Positions 1 to 10,621 of a stretch of DNA of 64,000 bases are shown one piece after another. The position numbers and the translations under genes are program-made. The stretch spans positions 1-64,000 of the forward strand of contig CAWVSY010000011.1 in assembly GCA_963933055.1 (NCBI GenBank). The letters are read 5' to 3'. The notes beneath the pieces were generated by a model. The model was not told where the DNA came from and did no database searches. It saw nothing but the letters and a program-made list of their open reading frames with translations. This DNA is from Oleispira sp963933055. Its GTDB lineage: Bacteria; Pseudomonadota; Gammaproteobacteria; Pseudomonadales; Oceanobacteraceae. Numbering within the stretch: the first letter of the stretch is position 1; each line of letters opens with the position of its first letter.

Positions 1-530
1 GTATCGGTTGAATCCGGAATACCGTCGTTATCTAGATCGTTAGGCTTGCTGTTTGAATCAAGCGGGTCACTACCTTCAATAATTTCAATAGCATCAGAAT
101 AACCATCGTTATCATCATCGGTATCAGCATTATTACCCGTGCCGTCAGAATCGGTATCCACTGTTTCTGATGCATCATCTGGGAAAGCATCGTTGTCATT
201 CAATACGCCGTCGCCATCGCGATCAGTATCGGTTGAATCCGGAATGCCATCGTTATCCAAGTCTTTAGGTGTGCTGTTCGCATCTAATGGATCAGTCCCT
301 TCCGCGATTTCAACAACATCTGAGTAGTTGTCGTTATCATCATCGGTATCAGCATTATTGCCAGTACCGTCAGAATCGGTATCCACTGTTTCTGACGCAT
401 CATCAGGGAAAGCATCGTTATCATTCAATACACCATCGCCATCGCGATCGGTATCAATAGAATCTGGAATACCATCATTATCTAAGTCAGCAGGAGTATC
501 ATTAGCATCTAACGGGTCTGTACCTACCTG
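1..530 (-). repeat. 225-bp (75-residue) tandem repeats inside the type-3 repeat gene
   Basis: Positions 1-225 and 226-450 are near-identical at the DNA level, and a third copy starts at 451 and degenerates after about 80 bases. Each unit encodes 75 residues with several DxDxDG loops. The near-identity of DNA, including third positions, indicates recent duplication or gene conversion. More copies may lie left of the window. Confidence 0.85.
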
Positions 531-2129
531 AGTCTCTTTTGCATTACTGATACCATCGCCGTCGGTATCGTTGTTTGGATTGCTATTCTCTGCATCCAGT
601 TCGTCACTAACACCATCATTATCTTCATCGGCGATACTACTTTCAATTGCATCTATTTTGCCATCGCTGTCAGTATCCTTTGTCCCTTCGATACCATCAT
701 TTTTGCCATCGCTATCGGTATCTTTTAATAATGGGTTTGTACCATTAGCAAACTCGGTAGCATTATCTATCCCATCACCATCACTATCATTACTTGCATC
801 ATTATTTGAAGCATCATCTTCATCAGAAACGCCGTCATTATCTGCATCGTTAATGGCTGATTCAAGAGCATCAATTATGCCATCACCATCACTATCAACC
901 GTTCCCTCTTCACCGTCTAATTTACCATCACCATCCGTATCCGGGTTTGCGGAGTCGGTGCCATTCGCGATCTCAGTTACGTCATCGACACCATCAGCAT
1001 CACTATCTTCCAATACCGAAATAAATACCTCGGCTGTATCTTTATCTCCGGATTTATCTTGTATTTCATAGATAAAGCTATCTTGTCCGAAAAAATCTAG
1101 ATTAGGTGTATATACAATGACTGAACCGGTATGACTAAGAGTGCCATTAGCTGGGTTAGAAAGAGGCTGGAAAGTTACTGGCGTATCGAGGGCTACATCA
1201 TTATTAAGAACATCAAATGAAATGGATTTAAGTGATGAGGTATTTTCTACTATTTTAAGATAATCATCTGCAGCAACCGCAACACCTGCATCAGGCACAC
1301 CACCTAGAGTAGTAATTATTATCGCTTGCTTAGCACTGGCATCAACGCTCCAGGCCATAGCAGAAACAATATCAGCTTTACCATTCACAGCGCCGACATC
1401 AGGATGAGTTGTTGTCAAACCACTCAGTGTTGGACAAAGCGAGCCAGGAATAGAATAAACCGTAGAACCACCAACCATTTTGTTGCCTTGAGTACCATAA
1501 ATACAAGCACTCCAACCATCAAAAGTAGAGTTTATTAACCCCTGAGATGGCAACTGAATACCACTTTGGCTAACCCCCAAAGCAATGGGCTCATCATCGT
1601 CCAGAGTAAATAATTCTAAATTGCCTTGAGCAGCATCTCCACGGGTAAAAAATATATCGTCCTCATAGCCGAAAACATCTTCATCGAGATACTGAATAAA
1701 TTGAATATTTCCTAGAGATCCTACTTGAGCATTTAAAGAAAGAGTGCTGCGCATTTGCAAAGCACCATTTTCAATTGAACTATCAACCGTCCAATTGATA
1801 GTATTCCCTGCTTGCCCTTTGAAAGAGCCAGTACTACGTACTTTATCGTCAGCGATCAGTACTGGAGCAGACCCTGATAATGGTATTGCTGCTCCATTAA
1901 TCACCACATAGCTCTTGTACTCATAAGCTATGTCTGTTTTTTGGCGTTGAGCGGAAGGGTCAGTAATAAAAACTGCGGTAGTTTCACCTGCTGTCTGCAC
2001 ATTTACACTGAAGAATCCACCTTGATTACTTGCAAGGTCATTATCAATTTCTAACGAAAATGACATACCAGACATGAGCAAAAACACCAACCCAATGATA
2101 ATCCTTATCGTTGCTTGATTATTAGTCAT
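1..2129 (-). CDS. Secreted thrombospondin type-3 repeat protein, 3' end outside window
   Basis: Reading leftward from an ATG at 2129 there is one open frame to the window edge (about 709 codons), so the C-terminus is missing. The first ~25 residues form a signal peptide (hydrophobic IIIGLVFLLMSG). A non-repetitive head of ~270 residues follows. A cadherin-like/tandem-95 type segment sits at about residues 290-365 (VENTS, DVLNNDV, YTPN, GQDSFIYEI). From about residue 368 there is a long run of acidic loops of the DxDxDG type (DSDADGVDD, DTDGDGKLDGEE), the calcium-binding thrombospondin type-3 signature. Proteins of this build are usually exported, calcium-stabilised surface or matrix proteins. 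An adhesive or structural role is inference. The C-terminal sorting domain cannot be seen. Confidence 0.85.
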   Translation of the reverse strand, partial: MTNNQATIRIIIGLVFLLMSGMSFSLEIDNDLASNQGGFFSVNVQTAGETTAVFITDPSAQRQKTDIAYEYKSYVVINGAAIPLSGSAPVLIADDKVRSTGSFKGQAGNTINWTVDSSIENGALQMRSTLSLNAQVGSLGNIQFIQYLDEDVFGYEDDIFFTRGDAAQGNLELFTLDDDEPIALGVSQSGIQLPSQGLINSTFDGWSACIYGTQGNKMVGGSTVYSIPGSLCPTLSGLTTTHPDVGAVNGKADIVSAMAWSVDASAKQAIIITTLGGVPDAGVAVAADDYLKIVENTSSLKSISFDVLNNDVALDTPVTFQPLSNPANGTLSHTGSVIVYTPNLDFFGQDSFIYEIQDKSGDKDTAEVFISVLEDSDADGVDDVTEIANGTDSANPDTDGDGKLDGEEGTVDSDGDGIIDALESAINDADNDGVSDEDDASNNDASNDSDGDGIDNATEFANGTNPLLKDTDSDGKNDGIEGTKDTDSDGKIDAIESSIADEDNDGVSDELDAENSNPNNDTDGDGISNAKETQVGTDPLDANDTPADLDNDGIPDSIDTDRDGDGVLNDNDAFPDDASETVDTDSDGTGNNADTDDDNDNYSDVVEIAEGTDPLDANSTPKDLDNDGIPDSTDTDRDGDGVLNDNDAFPDDASETVDTDSDGTGNNADTDDDNDGYSDAIEIIEGSDPLDSNSKPNDLDNDGIPDSTD

Positions 2130-2416
2130 ATTCCTTTACCTGAGAAAAGAGGTTTGATAAACACGGTTTGTTGGCGCGGATTCTATCAAGGTTACATAGA
2201 GCAACATTGATAATTTTACAATTGAGGGGTTTTTTTTACAGATGGCGGGTTTAAACGGCATTTTCTGCAAAAATAAGCATCCAATGCCATTTTTAAGCAA
2301 GCAATTATCCAGTATTCGTAATTATTTACAACAATTTGAGACTAATAGACAGTGCATACCTCACAAAAATATACAAAGTTGCCAATGAATCAGAGATAAA
2401 ATCTACTTTATCGATA

Positions 2417-3811
2417 TTAAATGACATCGTAAGTCAGCAACCAGCCAAGCTGATATTGCGGCGTCATATATCCTTCACAAATAAACAGTCCTGGCACTGC
2501 TACTATTTCATTAGTTTCTTCAATGATAATAAGAGGCCACTGCTGTCGAATCCAGCCTGGTACTTTGTAATCTTGCCACCATTTTTTCATCTTGCGTGTT
2601 GAGCGACCAGCCGGCTTTGCAACATCACCTGGCTGCCAGCATCTTATGACATAGTTTCCAGGTATCAAACAATGGCCACTTGACTGCTTTTTACAAGTAA
2701 GCTGCCCACCAAAATCTTTAAGATTTTGACCCTGCCAATGAATGGGCTTATAAAAATCCGTCTGCGCAATACTTGTATTGCTTGTACAGTCCTTTAATAA
2801 ATACAAGCAATCACGATAGCGACATAAGCAGAAGGTTGACCAACGCACTTGAGGCTCACTATCTTCTTTAGCAAGAATCATTTCTGCATAGATAGATTGC
2901 ATCTGAATGGAAGAAGGCAATATGTCAATGTATTGGGCGAGCCAAGCTCGCAGGTAGCTCAAGATGGTTGCTGGATTTAATTCTTGAAGGAGTGATAAAT
3001 CAAAACTAGGGATATGTTTAAGCGCTGTGTGAATCGGAATATCACCATCGTGTACACTTATAGTATCACTTGTATTGAGATGCCCTTGCAATAAGCTTTG
3101 CAGCAGTTGCTGTTCATGCTGAACATTCTCAATGGTTCTTGATAAAGATTTTTTGCGCTCAGGATAACGCTGCCAAATTTGAGGTAATAATGTATTTCGC
3201 CACCAGTTCCGATCTAGGGCTGAATCTTGGTTAGACTCGTCCTCAACCCAAACCAGCTGATTTTTTTTGGCATAGTCAATGAGTTGGGTTTTCTCAAACG
3301 CTAATAGAGGGCGCATTATTTGACAGGCATTAGCTCTAGAAAGTGGCCTTTGCTTTGGAATACTGGCCAAACCGGTCAGACCACTGCCACGAATTGCACG
3401 CATAAAGAAGGTTTCAATCTGATCATCCAGATGGTGCCCCTGTAAAAGAACATCACTAGACTGACAATGCTTTAAAAATGCACCATAACGTGCAGAACGT
3501 GCGGCTTGCTCTAAACCTTCTCTTTTCTGATTCAGTTGTACTTTTTCTACAATGCATTCAATCTCAATAGAAAAACATTGGGATAATTTTTCACATAAAT
3601 GCTCAGCGTGCTTAGCCCAATCGTTCGCATTACCTGACAAACCATGATGCACATGAATTGCTTTTAGCGCATGACCTGAAGACGAACAAACCTGAGCAGC
3701 CGCATGCAATAATACGGTCGAATCAATTCCTGCACTCAAAGCAATAAAAACACAAGATTTGGATCGTTCAAAGGGTGCTAGTGCTTTGGCGACCGCACGT
3801 TCAATCAGCAT
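2417..3811 (-). CDS. tilS: tRNA(Ile)-lysidine synthetase TilS
   Basis: TilS ligates lysine to C34 of the CAU-anticodon tRNA(Ile), changing its codon specificity to AUA; it is an essential cytoplasmic enzyme. The protein is 464 aa, close to the usual ~430-450. The PP-loop sits at about residues 26-31 and reads SAGIDS, where most family members have SGGxDS. HHLDDQIET and the R-AIRGSGLTGL region are typical of the N-terminal PP-loop domain, and a TilS C-terminal domain follows (NYVIRCWQPGD, WWQDYKVPGW). ATG 3811 is preferred over an overlapping TTG at 3814. It lies ~15 bases after dnaE and probably shares its transcript. Confidence 0.92.
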   Translation of the reverse strand: MLIERAVAKALAPFERSKSCVFIALSAGIDSTVLLHAAAQVCSSSGHALKAIHVHHGLSGNANDWAKHAEHLCEKLSQCFSIEIECIVEKVQLNQKREGLEQAARSARYGAFLKHCQSSDVLLQGHHLDDQIETFFMRAIRGSGLTGLASIPKQRPLSRANACQIMRPLLAFEKTQLIDYAKKNQLVWVEDESNQDSALDRNWWRNTLLPQIWQRYPERKKSLSRTIENVQHEQQLLQSLLQGHLNTSDTISVHDGDIPIHTALKHIPSFDLSLLQELNPATILSYLRAWLAQYIDILPSSIQMQSIYAEMILAKEDSEPQVRWSTFCLCRYRDCLYLLKDCTSNTSIAQTDFYKPIHWQGQNLKDFGGQLTCKKQSSGHCLIPGNYVIRCWQPGDVAKPAGRSTRKMKKWWQDYKVPGWIRQQWPLIIIEETNEIVAVPGLFICEGYMTPQYQLGWLLTYDVI

Positions 3812-3825
3812 CAAAAACGTCTCAC

Positions 3826-6800
3826 TTAGCTATAATCCATCGCCACAGATTCTTCGCCGAAAGCATATTTTAGAACCAATAATTGTTCATCTGTTGGACG
3901 AATACGCCAGCGGTCCCCTAATTGAATATCCGCTTGAGCGCTATCATTAGAATATTGCAAAATCACAGGACAGCCATATTCACCTTGCTCAGCATTAACA
4001 GGAACCAGCATTTCTTTTAGATTCGCGATAAATTTTTTATCCAACTGTTCGCGCTTTACCCTTACTTTTAATGACTGAGCATAATTCAAGCGCGCCTGAC
4101 TAATTTCCATCGCATTAATGGCATTCGCTTTTAATCCACCAGAGTAATCATCGTGGCGCACATTCGCTTCAATGATAATCACTTTGTCTTTATCGATTAC
4201 TTCACGCACTTTCTCAAAGGCTTCAGAGAATAATGAAACTTCAACCCTTCCCGTGCGATCATCAAGGGTAATAAAACACATGTTTTCCCCACGCTTATTT
4301 TTCATAATACGTAGGTTAACAATTAGACCCGCAAGCTTTTGTACTTTTTTATCATCACGTAGATTAGATAGCTTTGTTGGTGCGAGCTTTCGCACTTCTT
4401 CTTCATATTCGTCAAACGGATGACCTGTAACAAATAAGCCAAGCGTATCTTTTTCACCTTGTAAGCGCTCTTTTAATGTCCAGCCCCGTAAGTGGCGATG
4501 CTTTTCATAAACATCGAATTGAATATCCTCAGCGGCTTCAGCTTCAGCATCACCAAAAAGATCAAATACACCCGACGCTTCGTTAGCAGCGCTTTGTTGC
4601 GCCGCTTTTACCGCATCTTCAATGCTGGCCATAATAACCGCTCGATCTTCGCCAAAGCAGTCAAAACCTCCACTTCGAACGAGAGCTTCTAAAACACGTT
4701 TATTAATTTTCTTGGGATCACAACGCTTACAGAAATCGAATAAGTCTTTAAAGTCCCCACCTGCGTTACGCGCTTCAACAATGGCTGCCACAGGGCCTTC
4801 ACCAGCACCTTTTACCGCACCTAAACCATAAACAATGGCACCATCATCATTAACAATAAAACCAAACTCAGACTGATTTACATTGGGCAATACAAGGTCG
4901 AGTTGCATTTCTCGACACTCTTCAACAAAGCCTACGACCTTATCGGTATTTTGCATGTCCGAGGTTAATACCGCCGCCATAAATGGCGCGGGGTAATGAC
5001 ATTTCAACCATAGCGTTTGATACGAAACAACCGCGTACGCCGCCGAGTGAGATTTGTTAAAACCATAACCCGCGAACTTTTCTACCAAGTCAAAGATCTT
5101 CATTGCTAGATCAGGATCAACACCCACCGAGATCGCACCTTCACGGAACGTACCACGCTGTTTTTCCATCTCTTCAGGTTTCTTCTTACCCATAGCACGA
5201 CGCAGCATGTCGGCGCCACCCAGGGTATAACCGGCTAAGACCTGAGCGATTTGCATGACCTGTTCTTGATAAACAATAACCCCATAAGTCGGTTCTAGAA
5301 TGCCTTTTAAACTTTCGTGTTGATAATCTGGGTGTGGATAAGCCACTTCTGCGCGGCCGTGCTTACGGTTAATAAAGTCATCAACCATGCCTGATTCCAA
5401 TGGTCCTGGACGGAACAAGGCTACCAGTGCAATCATGTCTTCAAGATTATCGGGCTGTAAACGACGTACCAGATCTTTCATACCACGAGATTCCAGCTGG
5501 AATACGGCCGTGGTTTGAGCGGTTTTTAGATATTCAATACACTCTTTATCGTGAAGATCGATTTCTTCAATACGAATATGAGGCTCACCCGTTTTATCTT
5601 TAAAACGGTTAATCGTTTTAATGGCCCAATCGATAATCGTTAGAGTTCGAAGACCCAAGAAATCGAATTTAACCAGACCCGCTTCTTCTACGTCACTCTT
5701 ATCGAATTGCGTAACAAGGCCGGTATAATCTTCATCACATGCCGTTGGTGAAAAGTCGGTTAACTTTGTTGGTGCGATTACAACACCACCCGCGTGCTTA
5801 CCGGTTTGACGTGCAATGCCTTCTAGGCGCTTCGCCATTTCCCAAATTTCTTGCGCTTCATCATCTTCGTCAATGAATTCTTTTAACGCAGGTTCCATGT
5901 CGAGGGCTTTCGCCAAACTCATACCCGGGTCACCCGGAATCAATTTGGATATTTTATCGGCTAAACCAAACGACTTACTTTGCGCTCGGGCTACGTCACG
6001 CACTACCGCTTTCGCCGCCATCGTACCGAAAGTAACAATTTGCGATACGGCTTCACGGCCATAATGATCGGCTACGTAGTTAATTACCTCACCGCGGCGA
6101 TCCATGCAGAAATCGATATCGAAATCGGGCATAGAGACACGCTCAGGGTTCAAGAATCGTTCGAACAGCAAGTCGTATAAAATAGGATCAATGTCGGTAA
6201 TTTTTTGCGCGTAAGCTACCAAAGAACCGGCACCGGACCCACGCCCAGGGCCTACAGGAATATCGTTATCTTTTGACCACTGAATAAAGTCCATTACGAT
6301 CAAGAAATAACCAGGAAAGCCCATATCGATAATAATATCGAGTTCGAACTTTAGGCGATCGTAGTATTCTTTTTTACACTCGTCGTAATCAGGCTGATCA
6401 GGTTTTAGAATTTTTTCTAGACGTTCATCCAAGCCTTCATACGATATTTTACGGAAGAACTCCGCTTCGGTCAGGCCGTCTGGAATCGGGAAATCGGGTA
6501 AATAATATTTACCCAGCTCTACTTCCACATTACAGCGTTTGGCAATTTCCAAGGTATTTTCAATGGCTGAAGGAATATCCTTAAACAGCTCAATCATCTG
6601 TTCGGGACTGCGGAAATATTGCTGATCACTGTAACGCTTTACTCGACGCTTATCGGCCAAAGCATAGCTTTCGCCAATACAAACACGTGTTTCATGCGCT
6701 TCAAAGTCATCCTGTTGAATAAAGCGAATATCATTGGTCGCCACAACGGGAACTGAAAATTTATTCGAAAGCGCTAAAGATGCAGTAACAACTAAATCTT

Positions 6801-7374
6801 CACCTTCACGGCCTGTACGCTGCAGTTCTAGATAAAAGCGATCACCAAAATGCTGTACATATTGCCCCAGTAAGCCTTCTGCAATTTCAACATTACCTTT
6901 GATTATTTGCTGACCAATGTCTCCATCTCGAAAGCCAGATAAAACAATCAGGCCTTCAGATTTTTCCATTAGCCATTCTTTACGCACGATGGCTTTATCG
7001 TTGTATTGGTTATGGCTATACGCTTGAGAGATAAGCTCAGTGACATGACGGTAGCCGACTTTATTCTGAGACAATAAGGTAAGACGAAAAGGCGACTCGG
7101 GCTCTTCAAGGTTTTCTAGCCAGATATCAGCACCTATAATGGGCTTAATACCAGCACCCTGTGCGGCTTTATAAAACTTAACCAACGCGTACATATTGCT
7201 TTGATCAGTTAGGGCAACCGCTGGCATATGATGCCCAGCCGTTGTTTTAATCAAATCTTTAATACGAACGATACTGTCGATCATAGAAAATTCTGAATGC
7301 ACTCGCAAATGAACAAAATTGGCAGGTGCAGGCAGCTTTTCAATAATTTCAGGCGTATCAACAGGATTGGTCAT
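3826..7374 (-). CDS. dnaE: DNA polymerase III alpha subunit DnaE
   Basis: Replicative polymerase subunit that extends DNA in the Pol III holoenzyme. It is 1182 aa, the normal length for the DnaE1 type. The N-terminal PHP domain starts with VHLRVHSEFSMIDS. The palm carries GPGRGSGAGSLVAYA followed by the catalytic aspartates in PDFDIDFC (about residue 415). FNKSHSAAYAVVSYQTLWLK is the family's finger-region signature, and an OB-fold lies near the C-terminus (GLIVNLRIMKNKRGENMCFITLDD). In many gammaproteobacteria accA sits between dnaE and tilS; here tilS follows directly. Confidence 0.97.
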   Translation of the reverse strand: MTNPVDTPEIIEKLPAPANFVHLRVHSEFSMIDSIVRIKDLIKTTAGHHMPAVALTDQSNMYALVKFYKAAQGAGIKPIIGADIWLENLEEPESPFRLTLLSQNKVGYRHVTELISQAYSHNQYNDKAIVRKEWLMEKSEGLIVLSGFRDGDIGQQIIKGNVEIAEGLLGQYVQHFGDRFYLELQRTGREGEDLVVTASLALSNKFSVPVVATNDIRFIQQDDFEAHETRVCIGESYALADKRRVKRYSDQQYFRSPEQMIELFKDIPSAIENTLEIAKRCNVEVELGKYYLPDFPIPDGLTEAEFFRKISYEGLDERLEKILKPDQPDYDECKKEYYDRLKFELDIIIDMGFPGYFLIVMDFIQWSKDNDIPVGPGRGSGAGSLVAYAQKITDIDPILYDLLFERFLNPERVSMPDFDIDFCMDRRGEVINYVADHYGREAVSQIVTFGTMAAKAVVRDVARAQSKSFGLADKISKLIPGDPGMSLAKALDMEPALKEFIDEDDEAQEIWEMAKRLEGIARQTGKHAGGVVIAPTKLTDFSPTACDEDYTGLVTQFDKSDVEEAGLVKFDFLGLRTLTIIDWAIKTINRFKDKTGEPHIRIEEIDLHDKECIEYLKTAQTTAVFQLESRGMKDLVRRLQPDNLEDMIALVALFRPGPLESGMVDDFINRKHGRAEVAYPHPDYQHESLKGILEPTYGVIVYQEQVMQIAQVLAGYTLGGADMLRRAMGKKKPEEMEKQRGTFREGAISVGVDPDLAMKIFDLVEKFAGYGFNKSHSAAYAVVSYQTLWLKCHYPAPFMAAVLTSDMQNTDKVVGFVEECREMQLDLVLPNVNQSEFGFIVNDDGAIVYGLGAVKGAGEGPVAAIVEARNAGGDFKDLFDFCKRCDPKKINKRVLEALVRSGGFDCFGEDRAVIMASIEDAVKAAQQSAANEASGVFDLFGDAEAEAAEDIQFDVYEKHRHLRGWTLKERLQGEKDTLGLFVTGHPFDEYEEEVRKLAPTKLSNLRDDKKVQKLAGLIVNLRIMKNKRGENMCFITLDDRTGRVEVSLFSEAFEKVREVIDKDKVIIIEANVRHDDYSGGLKANAINAMEISQARLNYAQSLKVRVKREQLDKKFIANLKEMLVPVNAEQGEYGCPVILQYSNDSAQADIQLGDRWRIRPTDEQLLVLKYAFGEESVAMDYS

Positions 7375-7458
7375 GGATCAAGGTCGACTATGCAATAAAG
7401 TGACCTTGAATTGTACCCTACCCAGCTGAGCTTAGGCAGGTTTTTAGTAAATACAAAA

Positions 7459-9557
7459 TCAGAGTTTGAAGCGTCCTACTTGAATCTGTAAGTGCTTAGA
7501 AAGCTTATTAAGCTCAATCGCAATCGAACTGCTATTTTGAGACTGCTCACTCACATCTTTAGCCGAATCATCAATATTGACAATATTACAGCTAATACTA
7601 TTAGCAACTTTACTTTGCTGCTCTGCGGCAGTCGCTATTTGCTGCCCCATATCGTTAATGACGTTGACCTGCTGAATAATATTAGACAACGCTTCATTCG
7701 CCTCGTTTACCTTGCTAACACTGTACTTAGCTTGCTCTTGCCCGGTTGCCATAACAATCACCACTTTTGCAGTTCCCTGCTGAAGCTTCTCAATCATTGT
7801 CTGAATTTCACCCGTTGATTCTTGCGTTCTCTGGGCTAGCATCCGCACCTCATCGGCGACGACGGCAAATCCTCTACCTTGCTCCCCTGCTCGAGCAGCT
7901 TCAATCGCGGCGTTCAATGCTAGCAGATTCGTTTGTTCAGCAATGCCTTGAATCGTTGTTAGAATTTGTCCGATATTTTGGCTATCCGTTTCTAGGCCTT
8001 TAATAACCACACTCGCTTCTTCAACCTCAGACGTCAGTTTATAAATAGCGTCACCGGTTTCGGACACTGTTTTTTGACCAAGCGCGACCCCCTGTCTTGC
8101 GGCCTCAGTCGCTTCTGCCGCTAACAAAGCATTACCGGAAACTTCTAAAGCAGAGGCACTCATTTCATTTACCGCGGTTGCAACTTGCGATAGCTGCTCT
8201 TGCTGCGAGCCAATACCTTTGGTGCTTTTTTCTGCAGAGCGAGCGCTTTTTTCTGCATTTTCAGCAATTGAACTACTGCTCTCTCGGATGTCAGTAATCA
8301 AGCCATGCAGGCGCTGTAAAAAGTGATTCAGACTAGAAGCAATTTGACCCAACTCGTCTTTAGAGCCTTCTTTTAATCGCGTGGTTAAATCTCCTTCACC
8401 TTCCGCCAAGTCTTTTAGTACATCAACCGTTAGCACCATTGGACTTAATATACGATTCATCAGCCATAATAAAATCATGATGGCGATAAACGTACAAACG
8501 AGGCCAGAAATAATACTTGAAGCCGCCAACTCATTGCCGTTTTCTTCAATCAGCTGACTTAATTCCGCAACCGTTTCATGAATAACCGATTTTGGTAAAC
8601 TGATTAAAACCTGCCAGCCATTCGCTTTGCCGCTGACCATAATAGGAATAATGGCATACAATGATTGATCAATAATTTCTATATGAGCTGCGCCTTGCTT
8701 AGCCGCGGTTAGCTTATGCCATTGAGGATCGTGAGTTTATTACCCAATACCGAATTATCACCACTATAAGCGGCAATAATGCCTTTTGGGCTAATGATGG
8801 CCATTTTTCCAATACCGCCATAAACCCCCGCATTATTGTGCTCAACAAGATCTTGAATGAAGGCTAAACTCATATCAACTCCCGCAATCCCTAAGAAACG
8901 TCCATTCTTTAGAATAGGGCTAACAAAGCTCGCTAATAAGACATCCTTGCCATCAACCGGGTACAAATAAGGATCGGTTAAACAATTAATTTTATTTTCT
9001 TTGGGGCATAAATAATATTCACCCGCCCTAACGCCATTATCATCGCGGCTTTGATCTTCAAAGCCGACTAATGGCTCATGCTGTATATTATTTCCTGCTC
9101 GATAAGCATAAGGAACAAAGCGACCACGGCCATCACTTGACGTTAAACCATCGTCAATATAACGGCTATCACGCCCATCAAAAGCATCTTCTTCAAAAGC
9201 CACATAGACGCCGAGCAGATCACTTTGCTTTTCTAATTGTGTTTTCAATAATGCAATAACATTCACACGACCTTGTTCTTCATCTTGATGATTGTTTCGA
9301 TAAGAGAGAACACTGCCACTGATTGAGGTCGATACCTTATCGGCGGCTAATAATCGTGAAGCGATTTCCGAGGCTTGCAGCTTGCCGGTTGTTAGGATTT
9401 GCTGAAGAACATTCTTTTCTAGAATGTCAGAGGATTTGTGAGTTATTTCTTGCTGAGTGTCTGAGTTTTTATTCAGTATCAATAAAATCATCACTAAAGT
9501 TACAAACAATATGCTGATACTAGAGAGGGCAATAATCTTAGATCGAATGGAATTCAC
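7459..9557 (-). pseudogene. Methyl-accepting chemotaxis protein split by a one-base frameshift
   Basis: Two adjacent frames form one receptor. The upstream part (GTG 9557 with a GAGGA site, ending at a stop at 8709) has a TM helix and a dCache-type ligand domain. The downstream part (to 7459) has the end of that domain, a second TM helix, HAMP and the methyl-accepting domain with the canonical tip (AEQTNLLALNAAIEAARAGEQGRGFAVVADEV). The downstream frame stays open upstream of its first start and reads PQWHKLTAAKQGAAHIEI. Adding one base near 8728-8732 (for example a second G in ACG-ATCC) would join them into 699 aa. No C-terminal NWETF-type CheR/CheB tether is seen. Ligand unknown. Real mutation or sequencing indel cannot be told apart here. 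Confidence 0.85.
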
Positions 9558-9697
9558 GCGTCTTCCTCATGCAGTTATAGAGTAATGATTACTAATAAAG
9601 CCTAGTCAAAAGTCTATTTTTTGCACAGCAAAGGGTGAAAACAACTAATAATAAATTAAGAGCCAGTATTCATGAGCACTAAGCAAATCAAATACAA

Positions 9698-10621
9698 TTA
9701 TTTACTAGCCGTAAACAGCTGATTTTCTAATGATTGACCTTGTATTATCTGACGATAAGCCACAGATTCACTTGCTAACAGCTTTAATAAATCCTGATCG
9801 AGTATCGAATTCAAGCGGCGATCATAAGCAATAATAAATTCATCATCCTGTTTTGCACTAACACTTTCAACAGCTGCCAACTGCAATATTTTGCGATGGA
9901 TACTATTGTTTTTTTGCTGCAAGCGCAGAGTCAAATAATCTAAGGTCTGCTGAGGTGCACCTTCAGGTGTGCCAATCGCCTGTAAAGCTTTCAGCTCTCC
10001 TTGCTCTAGGTGAATAACCTGTGAACACATTCTTTCCAATTCGGATAAGTTATGAGAACTTACAATAAAGGTGGTTTCCGCGGCTAAATCAACGATCTGC
10101 TGACGAATATTACGAGCATTTTCCGGATCTAAACCGGCCGTCGGCTCATCTAATAATACTAACTCAGGAGATCCCATTAAAGCTTGAGCGATAGCGACCC
10201 GCTTTTTCATGCCATGACTTAGCGAGGTAATTCTTTCATCATGAACCTCTCGCAGCTGCATCAATTCTAAAACGCGCAGTGCCTCTTTTTGACTTTCACT
10301 ATGACTATAGCCCTGAAGTTGAGCAAAATAACTGAGCTGTTTTAACAAACTAAGATGAGGCGTGAATAGCGCATCTTGTGGCAAAACCCCCAGGCGGCCA
10401 ATCAACTCAGAGCTACCCGCGGGCTGCCCCCAGATTTTAGCGCTACCGGAAGTAGCACGTTCATACCCGGCCAAAATACTGAACAGAGTACTTTTTCCTG
10501 CGCCATTTGGGCCCACTAAGGCAATAGGCTGACCTTTGTGTATTTCAAAACTGACATTATTTAACGCGCATTTATGGCCATACGATTTAGTTAAATTTTT
10601 GCATTCAATGAGCGCAGTCAT
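9698..10621 (-). CDS. ABC transporter ATP-binding protein
   Basis: Cytoplasmic ATPase that would energise the membrane protein encoded just upstream. It is 307 aa. Walker A GPNGAGKST is at residues 37-45, the signature LSHGMKKR is at about 140, Walker B with its D-loop reads LVLLDEPTAGLD, and the switch His lies in IVSSHNLSELE. The ~80-residue tail after the ATPase core is typical of ABC-2 exporters. The start ATG overlaps the stop of the upstream permease by 4 bases (ATGA), so the two are translationally coupled. Substrate cannot be read from sequence. Confidence 0.92.
   Translation of the reverse strand: MTALIECKNLTKSYGHKCALNNVSFEIHKGQPIALVGPNGAGKSTLFSILAGYERATSGSAKIWGQPAGSSELIGRLGVLPQDALFTPHLSLLKQLSYFAQLQGYSHSESQKEALRVLELMQLREVHDERITSLSHGMKKRVAIAQALMGSPELVLLDEPTAGLDPENARNIRQQIVDLAAETTFIVSSHNLSELERMCSQVIHLEQGELKALQAIGTPEGAPQQTLDYLTLRLQQKNNSIHRKILQLAAVESVSAKQDDEFIIAYDRRLNSILDQDLLKLLASESVAYRQIIQGQSLENQLFTASK

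Noticed and set aside
571..1071. Plus-strand open frame of 166 codons rich in Ser, Pro and Leu
   Set aside because: It is the antisense shadow of the DxDxDG repeats; the minus frame has a signal peptide and known domains.
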